Shown: positions 24,739-35,923 of the stretch, piece by piece | Numbering within the stretch: position 1 is the first letter of the stretch | Layout of the letters: every line of letters begins with the position of its first letter | DNA from: Agelas oroides | Taxonomy: Eukaryota; Porifera; Demospongiae; Agelasida; Agelasidae | NCBI GenBank assembly: GCA_949130485.1 | Contig: OX422189.1 | Location: 8,093,620 to 8,157,619 of the forward strand | Reading direction: 5' to 3' | DNA: 64,000 nt | Notes under the pieces: generated by a model | Told to the model about the DNA's origin: nothing | Database searches by the model: none | Seen by the model: the letters and a program-made list of their open reading frames with translations, nothing else | Program-made: the position numbers and the translations under genes

Positions 24739-24785
24739 TAGTCTCATTCCCAGGCCGAATGATCAGTGGTCTAGGAATGAGACTA
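24739..24785. mobile_element. Miniature palindrome, TAGTCTCA-ended
   Basis: TAGTCTCATTCCCAGGCC and then a mirrored GGAATGAGACTA, 47 bp. The flanks CATGTGTGC and TATGTGCAC match at 7 of 9 positions. Confidence 0.75.
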
Positions 24786-25011
24786 TATGTGCACAAGTGT
24801 AAACATCAATTTAAAATGGCCCATGTGACACTGTGCTGTAAATAGCTTTTTATGACCAGGGTAAACTTCAAGTTATGAGGATGCTGAGTGGTTGTAAAGC
24901 TGCACATTGTTGTTAGCATCATCTTCATGCTTGAACCATGGTGAGCACTTGAAAAGTTACCATGAAGGCTGAATGAGGAAATAAATGGCACTTACACTAA
25001 TGCACACTTTT

Positions 25012-25374
25012 GTAGCCTTATTCCCAGGCTCTCTGTCACTTGCAGTATGGAAAAGTGGAGACAGCATGGTATCTTTTCTCACATCAGTATGATGCAATCG
25101 AAAAATGGCAAAATTTTCAGAACAAACGGGGTGTGTTTCACGTATTCAACTGACTACACGCTCAATACTTGGTGCGTACAACAGTTGCCCCACACTAGCT
25201 AGATACATGTAGTAGGTTACCTTGTCTCAGTTTTGGGCCCTGTGTGCCCACACACAATTAAACCCTTGCTACAATTTTGTCAATCCTGACATCACTCATG
25301 TGAGAAAATATACCAGGCCCTCTCCTGCTTTTCCGTACTGCAAGTGACAGAAAGCTGGGCAGGGCCTGGGAACG
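25012..25374. mobile_element. Larger member of the TAGCCTCG palindrome family
   Basis: Left TAGCCTTATTCCCAGGCTCT and right GGCCTGGGAACGAGGCA. The inner arms share TCTGTCACTTGCAGTA against TACTGCAAGTGACAGA. The flanks ACACTTTTG and ACATTTTG are similar. Confidence 0.65.
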
Positions 25375-25604
25375 AGGCAACATTTTGTGTTTAGGCCACT
25401 CCAATAAAATGTTTAGTTTCTGGTCCGCCGCCCGCCTCTATTTTTGGAAATCTATTAAATAAATTATTATTATTACGTATGGCAAAATGGCCTATATGCA
25501 GGCATGACAGGGTGGTTTACATTTCCTTTTCATTAACCCTCGGCGCGCATGCGCCGTAGGGTTACAGTAGTCGTTTTGTGTGTGTGTGTGGATTTCCATT
25601 AATA

Positions 25605-25704
25605 GCAGAACGTTAGCATCCGTAAGCTATACAGTGATTTATATGGTTAGGGTGGGGTTAGGGTTGGTATAAATACCGTATAGCATACGGATGCTAACGT
25701 TCTG
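25605..25704. repeat. Foldback
   Basis: Arms GCAGAACGTTAGCATCCGTA and the complement at the right edge enclose a GGTTAGGGTGGGGTTAGGG loop. Confidence 0.75.
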
Positions 25705-26623
25705 TCGTTAACGGCTTGTTGTGTGTGTGTGTGTGTCTGTCTGCTACCACGCTAGCAGCTACATACCTCGTTTATACGTCTCAAGTGAGGTGTCATAGGG
25801 TTGTTTATGGCGTTTTCAAGATTTTAGTCGTGTGGCTTTCGCTGAAAACGCTTCGTTCAAAAGTTCTGGCGTGATTTTCTGACCGCCACTGCGTTCTTGG
25901 CTTCTTGATGATGATGACGAGCTCTCGATGGACAAGAGAGACAGACTAGTGTGTAGGGATAGCGACAGCTCCTATAACACGACTGACTTGTCACTGATCT
26001 TACTACTACCCTCGAAAGCTTCTTCAGTCTTGGCTTTCATCGGTATGTATCTGCTGACCTGGCACTATGTGTAGACCACACCTTTCCACTTAGATCACCC
26101 GGCAGGGAAGCCGGAAGGGGCGGTGCTAGATCGTGATCGTTCGTGAATTTTGAGAAGGGCCGTCAAAGCGAAGCCTTTTCTTCAACATAGGGAACAAGCG
26201 GCTTCCAGATTTCACACAAGGCTGGAGTACTAGCTTCAAATAACTTGGAAAAGGGCTTAGTCCGTCGGAGCTGTACGTAACAAATGAGAAAATCGGCACC
26301 GTTCCAAATTGCTGGTAAGCTACGATATACACCTACAGATAATGGCTTCAAACAGGTACAAATTGCTTACCTAGCAGTGATCAACAATTTAGATGAACTG
26401 GTCCAGCCTTGTTACATGCTACTTATGCAAATCAGGCCGCTGGCAAGGCCTAGGGCTTGCTAAGCAACTTTGACCTCACACAGATAATTTTAATTTCCGC
26501 GTTAATAAACGGTGACGTTATATAATTTCCGCGTGCAAAGTGTTAATTGTCACATTAATTTTCTCACACTACCCATTAATTTTATTCCAGCATAAATTTT
26601 CCAGCTATACAGTATATATATAT

Positions 26624-27303
26624 AAAGTCACAAAAAAGTTTGCCAAACGCAAACAAGCACATGTAGGGATGAAATCCTCAAAAACCAACCAAACAAGACG
26701 GGAACGACACCACAATACTTTTACACCATCCCTACATCTTGTGCCATTTTGCCAAAACTGTGTGTTTGTATTTGTTTTTTAGTTGTGTGTAGAAGAGGGT
26801 TGTCTTGTAGATGGAAGGGTGTGGCGTGGGTGTGTTGTGCATAGTGAGTATGTTGTGTTGTTGGTGGTTGCTACTGAGTGTAGCAGGTATGGTCCAAGTT
26901 GTGTGTAGAAGGTGTGGAGTGAGTGAGGAGTGGTGAGTGTGTGTGGTATGTTGGAACGTGCATTATGTTGTTAAGTTTTATGCCTGTTTAGCATGATAGA
27001 TATGGGTTGTCTTGTATACAGGTGGCTGTGAAGTGAGTAGTGGTAATTTTGTAATGCTTTGTGAAGGATGGGTTATTTTGTGAGATAGTTGAATGGAGCG
27101 AAGTACTATGTTTGTTTGTGGTTGGTGTGGGCTAATAATTACAAATGTAGAGGGTTTTGTGTTGTGTACAGGTGGCAAAATGGCACAAGATGTAGGGATG
27201 GTGTAAAAGTATTGTGGTGTCGTTCCCGTCTTGTTTGGTTGGTTTTTGAGGATTTCATCCCTACATGTGCTTGTTTGCGTTTGGCAAACTTTTTTGTGAC
27301 TTG
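26624..27303. repeat. 132-bp inverted repeat pair
   Basis: 26624-26755 and 27172-27303 are complementary with no difference I could see. Both arms read, in the same protein frame, CACAAAAAAGTTTGCCAAAC at the start. The 416-bp spacer is GT-rich on the plus strand. Confidence 0.85.
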
Positions 27304-27490
27304 TTTCTGTTGTTTTTTTTTTGTTGTTGTGTAACCACACCCCAAGTGAAATGACTTGTTATGTAGTTTATTGTTGATGTTGATGGATTTCTGGAGGATG
27401 TTAGCTGTTTGCACTTATCCACTTGACAATGGAATCATGGGTGTAACTGTTGTCTAATTGGGTATGTGCATGTGTGTGTGAGTGGTTGTT

Positions 27491-27714
27491 CTAAGGCACT
27501 GTGGTATGGGAAGATGCCCTTTTCTTTTCAGGGTTCTTCCAATAACTAGTAAGAGAGTACGCCCGGGAAGATGCCCTTTGTTTTTCCGGGTTCTTCCAGT
27601 ACTTGTTACGGGACGCTTGCCTTTTGCTTTCTTTGTTTCGCAGATAGTTCTGCTTATCCCGCGCCCGTTTCTTGTGGACGTTACGCATACTGCGTTCCTT
27701 GTCAAATCCAGCAC
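27491..27714 (-). pseudogene. NPEK-repeat ORF, N-terminal fragment of a transposon protein
   Basis: The minus-strand frame (Met at 27688, open further upstream) codes NKYWKNPEKQRASSRAYSLT and SYWKNPEKKRASSH, a tandem (K/S)YWKNPEKxRASS repeat rich in Lys and Arg. Such basic NPEK repeats are found at the start of long transposon proteins in sponges and other invertebrates. It stops after about 65 residues. Confidence 0.5.
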
Positions 27715-27857
27715 AAGTACGTCAACTGCTGTATGAAAGTAGCAACATATGCAATCGTTTGGGAATCAATCGATCGTCAAGTTCTCTACGGAAGTAGAAT
27801 AACCGCAGCTGCATGCCAACTTCACGTGCTGTAGCTGTTGAACTTCTGTTGACGTAA

Positions 27858-28323
27858 TCGCTATGAATATTCTATTCTAACAAAATGGCGTATAGCAGCA
27901 AGCATAAGCGTGGGGTTACCTGAGAATCGCCGATTAATTCGACTTCTTTCTTTGAGAACGATGAGTGGTGGGTACAATACCCAGTAATTTATGCTGATCT
28001 TTCGCGTTTGAATCGTTGTAATAGCTTCAGCCGTTGTCGTGCTATCGTAGTGAGCAAAAGAAGAAGAAGAAGAAGAAGTCAGAAGATAGACGATTTGCCT
28101 TTTTTAGCGACTTGATGTCAGGTATACTTAGCGATGCTTTCCAGCAAATTTAACGATCCTGTTGCCCATGGAAGCACTCGATAATGTCTGATATGGCTCA
28201 TGGAGGCCGTTGACTTATCTAACGCGGACATTTCGAGCGTGTCATTTGTGCACTTTGAATGTGGCCGCCATTTTTTTCCGGGGTCATCCCTACATATGGC
28301 GTACTACCGTACGCCATGATATA
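27858..28323 (+). repeat. Dispersed repeat, direct copy of 7297-7765
   Basis: See the 7.3 kb copy. This one also carries a GAA-triplet run near 28060-28077 and ends with the same ATGGCGTACTACCGTACGCC palindrome. Confidence 0.75.
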
Positions 28324-28340
28324 TAATCCTCACACCGTGC

Positions 28341-28916
28341 TACCGTAAAATCGGATATTAAGCACAGGTGCCTATTTTCGAAATTAGCAGCCAGAATGAG
28401 TGCTTATTTTCGAGGGGTGCTTATTTTCATGGGATGCTAATAAACGCATGTAATTTTATGGTAGCATGCAGTTGTGTGGGAACGGATTAGCTGTGTATAT
28501 TTTACATAGGCCTATGTTCAATCATTGCCAACCCCCCGACCACCAACGTAAAGCACTTGGAACCAACGAATCTGTGACAGGTTTTCGCTAAATCCCGGAT
28601 TTGTTTTACCAAGAAGCCTTACCTAAAATTTCGGTTTATCCCGTGTCAATAGCTTGCTTACAATCACCAGGGATAATATATTACGTGTACGTACACGTAT
28701 ATTATCCCTGCAATCACACTGGCAAAAAGTTGCCGTTACGTTCGAAAAAGCTGAATCAGCAAATTCACTTCTGTTTGCATAGTAACAGGTGCCTTTTCAT
28801 GTGGGGTGCCTATTTTTGTATGGGTGCTTATAAACACGATGTGGTTGTTGTAATCAAAAACGGGTGCCTATATTCATGGGTGCTTATTTTGTGTGTTTTA
28901 TCCCGATTTTACAGTA
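28341..28916. mobile_element. TIR element inside element C
   Basis: TACCGTAAAATCGGATATTA at the left and TTTATCCCGATTTTACAGTA at the right are inverted repeats with TA edges. The interior repeats GGTGCTTAT / GTGCCTAT words. A nested palindrome lies at 28669-28708. Confidence 0.65.
28669..28708. repeat. 40-bp palindrome
   Basis: AGGGATAATATA and CGTGTAC on the left are mirrored by GTACACG and TATATTATCCCT on the right. Confidence 0.9.
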
Positions 28917-29974
28917 TACACCTTGGAACGTCATACTTGCATAGCTATGCTTGCCATGTCAGCATAATAACATTACATAAGAGCATAATGACAGGGTTAT
29001 TGCCAGTTTTAGTACAAAATTTTTTCAAGTTAAACATTTTCATGACATAATTATCACTCAGTGACCCAAAACACACATCAAACGCCGAGGGTTTTGCACT
29101 ATATGTGCTTCATATTTAAAATGCAATGGATAGTCCCACATAGTCTCGCACAGCCAGACTCTCGCATACAATGGAGGGTGTGGTCTACCGCCTATCTGCA
29201 TGGCAGCGGTGCAGTAAATCACTTCCTGTACTTTAGAAGCACTTCAAATGCACTTCCTGTACTTTAATAGCACTTCAAATGCTCTTCACGTTTTGTAATA
29301 ATAACAATAATAACCCGCCCGCCCGCATTGCTGTCCGAGAAGCCATTGAACAGAAACTAAACATTTTATTGGAGTGGCCTTAGCTGTCTTCCACAAGGCT
29401 TTTGGACAACTTTGAGTCTTGCTGATCATAGAGAGGCACTCAAAGAGGAAGGTTAGGTGCTTAAATAAGCTTTTAACATTAAATTTTATGGCTATTGCGC
29501 GTCCACACCATCCTCTCTGATACTTGGCTTATGCTCCCCTCTGGAAATTTTCTAAATGAAACCCTGATCACAGCTTTGTAGGAGGTTTATACCCAACTGT
29601 TTTTTAGAATGTTCAAAGCTCATTCCAGTGTTCCAGTCCATTAGTACAGTCCAAACGGACGCCTAAAGTCATTTGCTTACTCATCTGTCCCACCCCTCGC
29701 TTAGATGTTGTTCATTTCTACCTCCTAGTCCTACTCATGCACTTGTGGGGTCTAACTGAACTGTTAACTAATTAATCACGCACCAATACCTCACCTGCGA
29801 CGTACGACTGGCGATCTTTAGAAAAGCACTGACTCCGACTACGTCTTTGCTCCGTTAGGCTCCGATTAGGTCCGAGGCAGAGGACAGGAGTCTGTTGGGC
29901 AGGTCAAGCTGGGGGGCGGGGAGGGTTAGTCACGTGATCTGCAAAAACGGCAGGATAACGAGATTTACCAGAGG

Positions 29975-30301
29975 TAGTCTCGTGACCAGCCGGAAACAAC
30001 CTACGGAAAATCCGTCTGGTAACATTGCGCGCCTTTCTGGGGCTTTTGCACACGTCAGCAGGGTTTGAACACGGTCGGCGCTGACCATATATGGACGTTC
30101 TCACAACTACATGGCTTCAATTATCACCAATTAGCATCCGCACAAGCGCTAGGGCGCTAGTGGGCCGCCCGAGTAATTGGAAATGCTACAATTTGATTGG
30201 TACGTTCAAATAACTCCGTCGTAAGTAGAAAAGCCCCAGAATCGAGCCCAACGTTACCAGACGGATTTTCCGTAGGTTGTTTCCGGCTGGTCACGAGACT
30301 A
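29975..30301. mobile_element. Mutator-like palindromic element, 327 bp, perfect 9-bp target duplication
   Basis: TAGTCTCGTGACCAGCCGGA start and exact complement end at 30301. TACCAGAGG flanks both sides (29966-29974 and 30302-30310). Inner arms extend past GGTTACCAGACGGATTTT. It is inserted at the outer edge of the left arm of the 2.84 kb palindrome. Confidence 0.85.
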
Positions 30302-30306
30302 TACCA

Positions 30307-33146
30307 GAGGAGGTTGGACACGCTTACGGACGTGCACGAAACTCCGTGTCACGTATGGTTAGTAAACATAGCAAGATCAGCGTGGCGATGGCTCTCGAAG
30401 TGCGTTTTTGTACCTGTCCTGTCGCGGGAACTAGGACCTGTAGGAGCATCATACTCGGTTCGCGGATAGTTGAGATGGGACCCTACTGCTCCTGCGTATC
30501 TGTGGCGCTGGGGAGTCAAAACTTCGCAGCAAGAGCGAGTTAAACCCGGAGCGTGATTAACATGACCTGGAGGACGGTACTTTGAGCAGTTGTAGCTCCA
30601 TAACGCAACGGGCTACGAAGCTCGGACTTGCGTTGTATGAAAGTAGAAAGACGGCTGATTCCAGTGATGTGCATTTGTGGGGGTGACACCCCCATTGGTT
30701 TTGGAGCTACAGAGCTTTGAAAGTTGACAAGATTTGGGAAATGTGAAAATAGGCTACAATTTAGGAGCTCGTATCTTCCGGTCAGATCATGCTATTGTGA
30801 CAGAACTTGTACCAAAATGAAGCCCTTTCCATGTACTTTGTGATGATCTCCACATTGTTGGTGAAACCCCATACAGATTTGGAGTAATCCAGCTTTGAAG
30901 TTGACCATAATTGTGAAAGATGTAAATCTGGGTAAAATTCACTCACCCGTATCTCCTCAACAAAGAAGACAGTGGTGATGGGACTTGCACCAAAATGATG
31001 CACATTCTATATACTTTCTGATGATATCCATATTGTTGGTGACATCCCATACAAATTTGGAGCTATACGGCTTTGAAGTCAACTGTGTTTGTGCAATATC
31101 AAAATATGTGGTAAATAGGAGCCCATATCTTCCCGTCAGATTATGCTATCGTGACAGAACTTGAACGCCTTTCCATGTACTTTGTGATGATATCCACACT
31201 GTTGGTGACACCCCATACAGATTTGGAGTAATCCAGCTTTGAAGTTGACTATAATTGTGAAAGACGTAAATCTTGATAAAATTCACTCACCCGTATCTCC
31301 TCAACAAAGAAGACAGTGGTGATGGGACTCACACCAAAATGATGCACATTCCATATACTTTCCGATGATATCCATATTGTTGGTGACACCCCATGAAGGT
31401 TTAGAGCTTTGAGGTCAACCATGTTAGTGCAATATCCGAATATTTAAAAAATTTAACCACCTGACAGTGTATATCTTCTGAAAAAGAGACAGAAGTGATG
31501 GGACTCATACCAAATGGCTAAGAAGTCAACTATGTTTGTGAAACTTTGAACTACCAATATCTTAGCCATAGGCTATGGAGTGAGACTACCAATATCATTG
31601 AGGACAGTGCATGCATGATGCATGAACTTAACCTAATCTACGAATTTCTATGTGATATTCACCAGAATGCATTTATGTGTAAACCTACTGCAATCAAACC
31701 ATGGTCTAATGAAATGACCTCATTCATAGGCCTTCCCTGCCTCCAGCATATTACCACAGGCCTTCTCCATTTGGAAATGACTAACGTTTGATGTAGAGAA
31801 GGCATGAGAATGAGAGGCTATTAATAGAGTGTCGCCATTGAAGTGAAATCATCGATATCAGAAAGTATAATTATATCATTGTTGGCTATACTTGAGTAGA
31901 TAATACTTTCAAAAACAAAGGTCCAAGAATAAATGGGACATCACCACTATGAGTAGGTATCACCGAAAGTACATAGAATGTGCATCTTTTGTGTAGGTCC
32001 CATCACTGTCCTCAGAGATGTATATTTTTATCAGCAAAATTTGACATCATTTCTGAGCAAGATGGCTTCAAATTTCTATGATATGTCACAGAAAATCTGA
32101 ATATCATCAGAAAGTATACAGAATGTGCTTCATTTTGGTGAGAGTCCCATCGCCACTGTCTTTTTTGCTGAGGAGACACAGGTGATTGAGTTTTACCCAT
32201 ATTTTGAAAGCTGGATTACTCCAAATCCGTATGGGGTGTCACCAACAGTGTGGAGATCATCACAAAGTACATGGAAAGGCCATCAAGTTCTGTCACGATA
32301 GCATAATCTGACGGGAAGATATGGGCTCCTATTTACCACATAATATTATTTTGATATTGCACAAACACAGTTGACTTCAAAGCCGTATAGCTCCAAATTT
32401 GTATGGGATGTCACCAACAATATGGATATCATCAGAAAGTATATAGAATGTGCATCATTTTGGTGCAAGTCCCATCACCACTGTCTTCTTTGTTGAGGAG
32501 ATACGGGTGAGTGAATTTTACCCAGATTTACATCTTTCACAATTATGGTCAACTTCAAAGCTGGATTACTCCAAATCTGTATGGGGTTTCACCAACAATG
32601 TGGAGATCATCACAAAGTACATGGAAAGGGCTTCATTTTGGTACAAGTTCTGTCACAATAGCATGATCTGACCGGAAGATACGAGCTCCTAAATTGTAGC
32701 CTATTTTCACATTTCCCAAATCTTGTCAACTTTCAAAGCTCTGTAGCTCCAAAACCAATGGGGGTGTCACCCCCACAAATGCACATCACTGGAATCAGCC
32801 GTCTTTCTACTTTCATACAACGCAAGTCCGAGCTTCGTAGCCCGTTGCGTTATGGAGCTACAACTGCTCAAAGTACCGTCCTCCAGGTCATGTTAATCAC
32901 GCTCCGGGTTTAACTCGCTCTTGCTGCGAAGTTTTGACTCCCCAGCGCCACAGATACGCAGGAGCAGTAGGGTCCCATCTCAACTATCCGCGAACCGAGT
33001 ATGATGCTCCTACAGGTCCTAGTTCCCGCGACAGGACAGGTACAAAAACGCACTTCTAGAGCCATCGCCACGCTGATCTTGCAATGTTTACTAACCATAC
33101 GTGACACGGAGTTTCGTGCACGTCCGTAAGCGTGTCCAACCTCCTC
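30307..33146. repeat. 2.84 kb near-perfect palindrome
   Basis: Paired coordinates sum to 33453 without indel from 30307/33146 to at least 31003/32450. Identical 73-codon frames (30782-31003 minus and 32450-32671 plus) show the identity. Complementarity continues with small indels to about 31240/32210 and in degenerate form toward a centre near 31.7 kb. Each arm contains imperfect 300-350 bp repeats (CACCCGTATCTCCTCAACAA and GGAGTAATCCAGCTTTGAAG recur). None of the frames resembles a known protein. Confidence 0.9.
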
Positions 33147-33327
33147 GGAAAATCGGTGATGTCAGCATGCGAGAGTAGCAGGTACGGGTGGGTACCTTTT
33201 AATAGCAGGCTCCATTTGTTACCTCAAACTTAGATGTCAATTAGAAAGTTAAAGCGTCCCAGTATCAATCAGTGCTTCTAATACCAAAGTCTGTCCGTGT
33301 GCAACAGCAAACTGCCAGTATCGTACC

Positions 33328-33369
33328 TAGTCTCGGAACCAGACCCTCGAGGGTCTGGATCCGAGACTA
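33328..33369. mobile_element. Miniature palindrome, 42 bp
   Basis: TAGTCTCGGAACCAGACCCT, CGAGGGTCTGG centre, ending CCGAGACTA. No clear target duplication. Confidence 0.75.
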
Positions 33370-34260
33370 ACTCATACCCAGGAGGAAATGAAGGAGAAAG
33401 CAACAGGTAGATGCCACACTTACTGCATATTCATTTTCATGCAGTAGTGGTAGTAGTATGGCATTGTAGTCATGCTGGCCAGACAGCAAGACTGGGAAGT
33501 AGATGAGGATGTATGATTACTGCACATTTCTCTTATCAAAGAGCATGTCCTACTTCTGTGCAGGTTCTGAACTTTGCAAGCCTCACCCAATCGAGTTTGT
33601 TGTCCAGTAATACTAGAGAGTGGTAGATGAATGAAATACACTAGTTGTGTTGCCTATCATATCCCAATAAGAAGCTTTGGTCTGGTCAATGGGCTTGGGT
33701 GGAAGTGTATACTCTGTGCCCAGAATGCAGGTATGCTTCTGATTGGCTTTTGATTAGCATTCTTTTGTTATTTTACTGCACAACAATGATCTTTGCAAGT
33801 GGCCGTGTTTTGCCTTATTGAAGAAAGTTGTGAACACTCAGCAACCACATCTGGTTCAGCAGCTAGAAGACTTGCTGCATGGTGACAGTTATTTAAAATG
33901 TTTTCTGCAACTGCATCTACCATCTATATATAGTCTCCCCCGAAGAAAAGTCTGGACTGAAGACTAGAGAGTTCTCGGTATGAGACTAAAGTGCACTTGG
34001 ATCCTCGACCCATTGGCTTGCTGGTACCTATGCTGATAGGATAACTGAGAACAGAAATTGTTCTAAACCTCCTGCAAGGATTTAATTATGTCTTACACCT
34101 TTCTCTTACCTTTTATCCAGCTATGTTGGAGCTACAAGACTTTGGAAAGTGCTTGGCAGGCAAAACCTTTTTCCTCTTGTGGGACCTGTTACCATGTACA
34201 ATCATGAATTGTGCACACTGATGCTTAATCTAAACTGAGTGTTGTAGTTGTTGTCCCAAG
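33370..34260. other. No gene recognised
   Basis: Short frames only. A decayed TAGTCTC...GAGACTA palindrome is possible at about 33929-33987. Confidence 0.4.
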
Positions 34261-34277
34261 AGCAGTGACGGTACTAC

Positions 34278-34278
34278 G

Positions 34279-34314
<36 letters not shown>

Positions 34315-34331
34315 GCGGGGGGGGGGGGGGG
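34278..34331 (+). repeat. Poly-G tract
   Basis: A run of about 32 G, then AGC, then about 15 more G. Potential G-quadruplex. The true length may be longer in the genome. Confidence 0.9.
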
Positions 34332-35745
34332 CCAGGAGTCCATTGATTCAGTCGAAGGAGCAACAGCCCAGGAGTCCACCGATTCCATCGTACGACCAAC
34401 AACCCACTCAGTCCCTTCGTCAAGCGGACGTTCAGCTTCTACTCTGAGTGGTGGTGCCACACATCATAAATTTTGTGCATGCTTCTCCCCCCCAACCCTC
34501 TACTGCTGTGCACGCCTATGCCCAAGAGCACATGATGACGTTATTTTCTTCCACAATAACAAATGATGTCATCATGCAATCTTGTTTGCCCACAATGATA
34601 CCTTTTAGTAGTGGATGTAGTGAAGTAGTAGAAAATCCACTGTTCGTAAAACAGAATTGACTAAGCCCCAAGACTGCACCAGCCATTTTTACACTAGCTG
34701 TGTTCTGCAAAGACCATAGGATAACATTTATAGAGCACTATCAGTATGATGTCTAGCTGTTCCTGACTCCTGTCCAGTGTATTTGGATACTACTGTATCC
34801 ATGTGGTCCAAGGCTTTTGCTCAGCATTTGCTGTCAGGGTTGCTTATGTGTAGCCAGTCCAGACCACCATCCACTCTGTCTGGCAGTGTGGAGCAAACTG
34901 TTGTCTGGTCTGGTTTCTGTTCTGTGCGACCCTGATTATTCTGCTGATATGCAACAGCCTAAATAAAGTGTGATATCAAACAACTACTACTGAACAGAAA
35001 GGATAAGAATTCTACACCAGCTGTTATGTCATATCGCTCATGGCTAAACACTTAATGATATGCATTCTTTTACTACAGTGGAAACAACAGCTCAAATTTT
35101 GTGGTAAAATAAATACAACATCACTACCACCGCCCACTCCACTGATGTCCATCTATCTGTGCAGGTGAGGAAGTGAGGGGATGATGGGGTGAGAGGATGT
35201 AGAGTCAAGGAGGTGAGGGAGTGGGTAGGGAGTGGGTGGGGAGTGAGAGAGATGGTGAAAGGAGGGGAAAAAATGGATGACTGCAAGAGAGAGGTGTGTT
35301 CCCATACTACCTTTCCTGATTGAGGAACTGTCTTGCAAGCGCTTCTCGTCTCACATGCATGAAACATGCTGCACCGATCAACTCACTCCTCTCCTCATGA
35401 GACAACACATGACCTGCAGGAGGCAAAATACATATAGGACATCCGGGGATGGAAAAATGGAGCACAATTGCTATTGTCATAAAGTTGAGAGTTACTAACA
35501 AAAAGTATACAATTATGTAGTTGGGACAAGAAGAGGTTTCCTGTCAGAGCAATGTGGGCAGCAGAAAGAAAGTGATTTTGCAGATGGGTGGGCAAGGAAG
35601 TGAGGAGGAGAGGAGTGAAGAGTATTAATTTAGTGAGGAAAGAGTAAAGGATAGAAGGTAGATAGGATGGTGGTCATTGGTGTGTGGGATTTGATGTGCC
35701 GTCTTTTCTTGCTTCTTGGAAGCTAGCTACTCATTGCCCAGTGGT

Positions 35746-35820
35746 AGTCTAGTAGCTCAGTCATCAATAGAGCACTGGCAGCTCAAGCCAGGGACTCTGG
35801 TTTGATTCCCAGCAACTGCT
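35746..35820 (+). repeat. tRNA-like sequence, probable SINE head
   Basis: An A-box-like TAGCTCAGTCATCAATAGAGC and a B-box-like GGTTTGATTCC are spaced as in a tRNA, with a CTGGC/GCCAG stem between them. The anticodon loop lacks the U33 equivalent and the T stem is mismatched. So a tRNA-derived element or decayed tRNA is more likely than a working gene. A reverse-oriented tRNA-like segment is at about 35990-36060 (GGTTCAATTC on the minus strand). Confidence 0.45.
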
Positions 35821-35828
35821 AGCTTTTC

Positions 35829-35923
35829 TAGCCTCATTCCCAGGCCCCTCCCACTGTCAGGTTTTTTTATCACTTCTAGTATGCATCAAAACTGGAAAAT
35901 GGGAAGGCCTGGGAATGAGGCTA
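35829..35923. mobile_element. Miniature palindrome between two tRNA-like segments
   Basis: TAGCCTCATTCCCAGGCCCC at the left, GGCCTGGGAATGAGGCTA at the right. Flanks TAGCTTTTC and CAGCTTTTT match at 7 of 9 positions. Confidence 0.8.

Larger units (their letters stand above)
25394..29379. mobile_element. PIF/Harbinger-like TIR element C, about 4 kb
   Basis: TIRs GGCCACTCCAATAAAATGTT and continuing, exactly mirrored at 29351-29379. Target duplication TTA (25391-25393 and 29380-29382). Subterminal CCGCCCGC blocks at both ends. Cargo: a foldback (25605-25704), a 132-bp perfect inverted repeat pair (26624/27303), an NPEK-repeat ORF on the minus strand (27491-27714), a copy of the 7.3 kb repeat and a further TIR element (28341-28916). 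No intact DDE transposase was recognised, so probably non-autonomous or decayed. Confidence 0.75.

Noticed and set aside
30782-32671. Identical 73-residue frames at 30782-31003 (minus) and 32450-32671 (plus)
   Set aside because: The identity follows from the palindrome arms. The sequence has no recognisable domain, and adjacent frames are interrupted.
35746-35820. Functional tRNA gene
   Set aside because: Position 33 equivalent is not T and the T stem is mismatched, so only a tRNA-like label is supported.
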